Assembly: GCA_030045215.1 (NCBI GenBank)
Contig: JASIBJ010000809.1
Coordinates: 1 to 5,930 of the forward strand
Direction of reading: 5' to 3'
Source: Streptosporangiaceae bacterium
GTDB taxonomy: Bacteria > Actinomycetota > Actinomycetes > Streptosporangiales > Streptosporangiaceae
DNA: 5,930 nt
Each line of letters opens with the position of its first letter. Position 1 is the stretch's first letter. Below, in pieces: positions 4,344 through 5,930 of this stretch. Below the pieces are notes generated by a model. It ran no database searches. It was given only the letters and a program-made list of their open reading frames with translations, and was not told the DNA's origin. A program made the translations under genes and the position numbers.

Positions 4344-5738
4344 CTACCCGGACCAGGCCGCCTCGGCCACCGCCAGCGCCTCGGTGCGGTCGGCGGGCAG
4401 CACGAAGCCGGCCGTGATCGTCTCGTCGAGCGCAGCCTCGAACCGGCCGAGGTAGTCGGGTAGCCCACCGGGGTAGAGCGTGGCGCGCAGGTCCGGGTCC
4501 AGCGGCCGGGTCACGCCGAACAGGAAGGCGAACAGGTTGGCGCCGTTCTGACCTACCCCGGACAGCACGGCGGCGGGGACATCCGTCCACGGCGTTCGGA
4601 TCCCGCCGGTCGCTATCCCGGCCCCGTCCCGGCAGAAGTCAGTGCCACCGGGGGCGAGGTCGAGCCTGGGCGCAGCCGGGGGAGCGCTGCCGCCGCCGGC
4701 CCAGGCATCGAGATGCTCCAGGGCCGCGCAGGCGACGTAGTGGTGTTGCATTCCGCTGTTGACCGGGATCTCGGTGGTGGCGATGACGATCTGCGTCCGC
4801 GGCCGGATCAGCGCGGCCAGCCTGGCGGGCGGGAGCGCGCCATCGTCCTGGCCACTCGCGATCAGCAGGTAGGTGTCGCCGTGCGCTGCCCCGGCGATCT
4901 CCCAGTTCCTCAGCAGTACGGCGTCCTGCTGGACTATCTGGCCCGAGCCAAGGAGAGCGACGTCGGTCTCGGTCTGCAGCACGAGCACCGGGACCCGCAG
5001 GTCGGGCCGGATCGCCTCGGCGGCCGCGGTGGCACTGCCGGGCCGCGACGCCGTGAACCCGTGTTCCAGCGACGCTCCGCTGCCGGGCCTTCCGTGCACG
5101 GCGTAGCCGTCGTAGACCGGGGCCAGCGCGTCGACCGCGTTGATGTAGGTGACCAGGAAGGCGGCCGACTGCGAATGCCCGGCCGCGATCAGCCGGCCGC
5201 CGGCCGCAGCATGGGAGCCGAGCACGGCGGGCGAGCCGCGCACGGCCCGCGCGGCCTGGCTGAACATGTCGAATGACCAGGCATCGCCCGGATGGGACAG
5301 CACGCCGTAGCGGTCGGGGAACGTGGCCTTGAGGTGCATGCCGTTGTCCACCAGGCCGCCGCCTTCGAGGCCCGCGCGCTGCGCCGACACGCCCACCCAG
5401 GCGTGCCGGCGGCGGATCAGGTGAGTGTGGGTCATCATCCAGATCGGGGGCGCGTCCAGGCCGCCGGAGACGTTCAGCCATTCCACGATGACCGTGCCGC
5501 TGAACTCGGTCGCGTTGGCTGGCCGCCGGACCAGGATGCGCGTGGCGTACGGGGCGGCGTCGGCCGGCTCCGCCGACCACCGGCCGTCCGCGGTGCGGTC
5601 TCCCCGCAGCCGGTAGGACGTCGCCTCACCCGACAGCACGAACTCGTCCTCGACGTAGCCAAGCGCGGCCAGGTCGTAGGCGCCGGCCGGGGTCGGCACC
5701 GGCCCGGCCAGGGGCCGGAGTTCGGCGGCGGCGCTCAT
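4344..5738 (-). CDS. Alpha/beta hydrolase domain protein (Abhydrolase_10-type), 464 aa
   Basis: This is a cytoplasmic serine hydrolase; the substrate is probably an ester, lactone or thioester of lipid or steroid type, inferred only from its thiolase neighbour. Visible signs are the nucleophile elbow GHSQS (187-191, Ser189), strand VPVLVLQTETDV (249-260) offering Glu257 or Asp259 as the acid, and WEIAGAAHGDTYL (279-291) offering His286. The N-terminal SGTVIVEWLNVSGGLDA...W (80-100) and RYGVLSHPGDAWSFDMFSQAARAVRG (143-168) are typical of the Abhydrolase_10 group, whose members are about 430-480 residues, so the protein is full length. There is no signal peptide. The start ATG at 5738 overlaps the thiolase stop as ATGA and no strong ribosome-binding site is seen, so translation is probably coupled to that gene. 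It ends at TAG 4346-4344, facing the secreted-protein gene. Confidence 0.85.
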   Translation of the reverse strand: MSAAAELRPLAGPVPTPAGAYDLAALGYVEDEFVLSGEATSYRLRGDRTADGRWSAEPADAAPYATRILVRRPANATEFSGTVIVEWLNVSGGLDAPPIWMMTHTHLIRRRHAWVGVSAQRAGLEGGGLVDNGMHLKATFPDRYGVLSHPGDAWSFDMFSQAARAVRGSPAVLGSHAAAGGRLIAAGHSQSAAFLVTYINAVDALAPVYDGYAVHGRPGSGASLEHGFTASRPGSATAAAEAIRPDLRVPVLVLQTETDVALLGSGQIVQQDAVLLRNWEIAGAAHGDTYLLIASGQDDGALPPARLAALIRPRTQIVIATTEIPVNSGMQHHYVACAALEHLDAWAGGGSAPPAAPRLDLAPGGTDFCRDGAGIATGGIRTPWTDVPAAVLSGVGQNGANLFAFLFGVTRPLDPDLRATLYPGGLPDYLGRFEAALDETITAGFVLPADRTEALAVAEAAWSG

Positions 5739-5930
5739 GAAGCAGCGCGCTCGAGAATGTGCACCGAGCAGGCGCTGGCCAGCCCGATGACGTGGGTCAT
5801 GCCGACCCTGGCGCCCTCGATCTGTCGATCGCCCGCCTCGCCGCGCAAGTGAGTGCTTACCTCGTAGATGTTGGCGATACCGGTCGCGCCGAGTGGGTGA
5901 CCCTTGGACAGCAGGCCGCCGGAGACGTTC
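5735..5930 (-). CDS. Thiolase family protein (SCP-x/lipid-transfer type), C-terminal 64 aa (cut by right edge)
   Basis: Only the C-terminus lies in the window, entering from the right edge and ending at TGA 5737-5735. It opens with NVSGGLLSKGHPLGATGIANIYE, which is the thiolase active-site loop GHPxGATG carrying the catalytic His. It ends with RVGMTHVIGLASACSVHILERAAS, the position of the second conserved His and the active-site Cys in this superfamily. Thiolases make or split beta-ketoacyl-CoA; the SCP-x/lipid-transfer branch often works in sterol or branched-lipid side-chain breakdown, and some members are catalytically unusual (for example retro-aldol lyases). The usual HN-x-GLGGAC context appears here as HVIGLASAC, which may reflect subfamily or altered chemistry. 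It overlaps the downstream hydrolase by four bases, so they form one operon. Its start and N-terminal domain are outside the window. Confidence 0.85.
   Translation of the reverse strand, partial: NVSGGLLSKGHPLGATGIANIYEVSTHLRGEAGDRQIEGARVGMTHVIGLASACSVHILERAAS

Noticed and set aside
4639..5580. 313-codon minus-strand frame inside the hydrolase gene
   Set aside because: It is the +1 frame of the Abhydrolase_10 gene, extremely Arg-rich, with no domain. The hydrolase frame carries the nucleophile elbow and is clearly the coding one.

Overview
The window comes from a very GC-rich bacterial chromosome, almost certainly an actinomycete. The supporting signs are strong G/C bias at third codon positions, GTG starts, a deazaflavin (F420)-type PPOX-fold oxidoreductase, an SCP-x/lipid-transfer-type thiolase beside an alpha/beta hydrolase, and a secreted Cys-pair repeat protein of a kind familiar from actinomycetes. 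I cannot name the genus. No rRNA, tRNA, CRISPR array, insertion sequence or phage gene is visible.

Layout. (1) Bases 1-376, minus strand: N-terminal part of a Rieske [2Fe-2S] protein that runs off the left edge. (2) Bases 377-509: divergent intergenic region with a perfect 24-bp inverted repeat (442-465). (3) Bases 510-1221, plus strand: two-gene operon of a 96-residue protein of unknown function and a 131-residue F420-dependent PPOX-class oxidoreductase, followed by a possible stem-loop terminator. (4) Bases 1222-1550: intergenic, no convincing gene. (5) Bases 1551-3053, plus strand: a 12-TM MFS efflux-type transporter, then a 14-codon micro-ORF (MKKSRSIRSIRSIR) with an ideal ribosome-binding site, then a strong hairpin. 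(6) Bases 3054-3229: untranslated leader-like stretch with alternative hairpins. (7) Bases 3230-4300: secreted protein of six Cys-pair repeats plus a seventh Cys-less one, probably a beta-propeller. (8) Bases 4301-4343: convergent gap filled by a hairpin that can serve both strands. (9) Bases 4344-5930, minus strand: thiolase C-terminus (cut by the right edge) translationally coupled by an ATGA overlap to an Abhydrolase_10-type alpha/beta hydrolase.

Functional reading. The right-hand pair looks like part of a lipid, steroid or CoA-thioester catabolic operon. The left-hand genes are redox proteins (Rieske and F420). The transporter unit and the secreted repeat protein are separate transcription units and need not be linked to either. 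The item most likely to be undescribed is the micro-ORF with its SIR-SIR-SIR repeat, between the MFS stop and the terminator. The Cys-pair propeller protein and the palindrome in the divergent promoter region are the next most interesting. Most of the window is ordinary actinobacterial metabolic and transport content.
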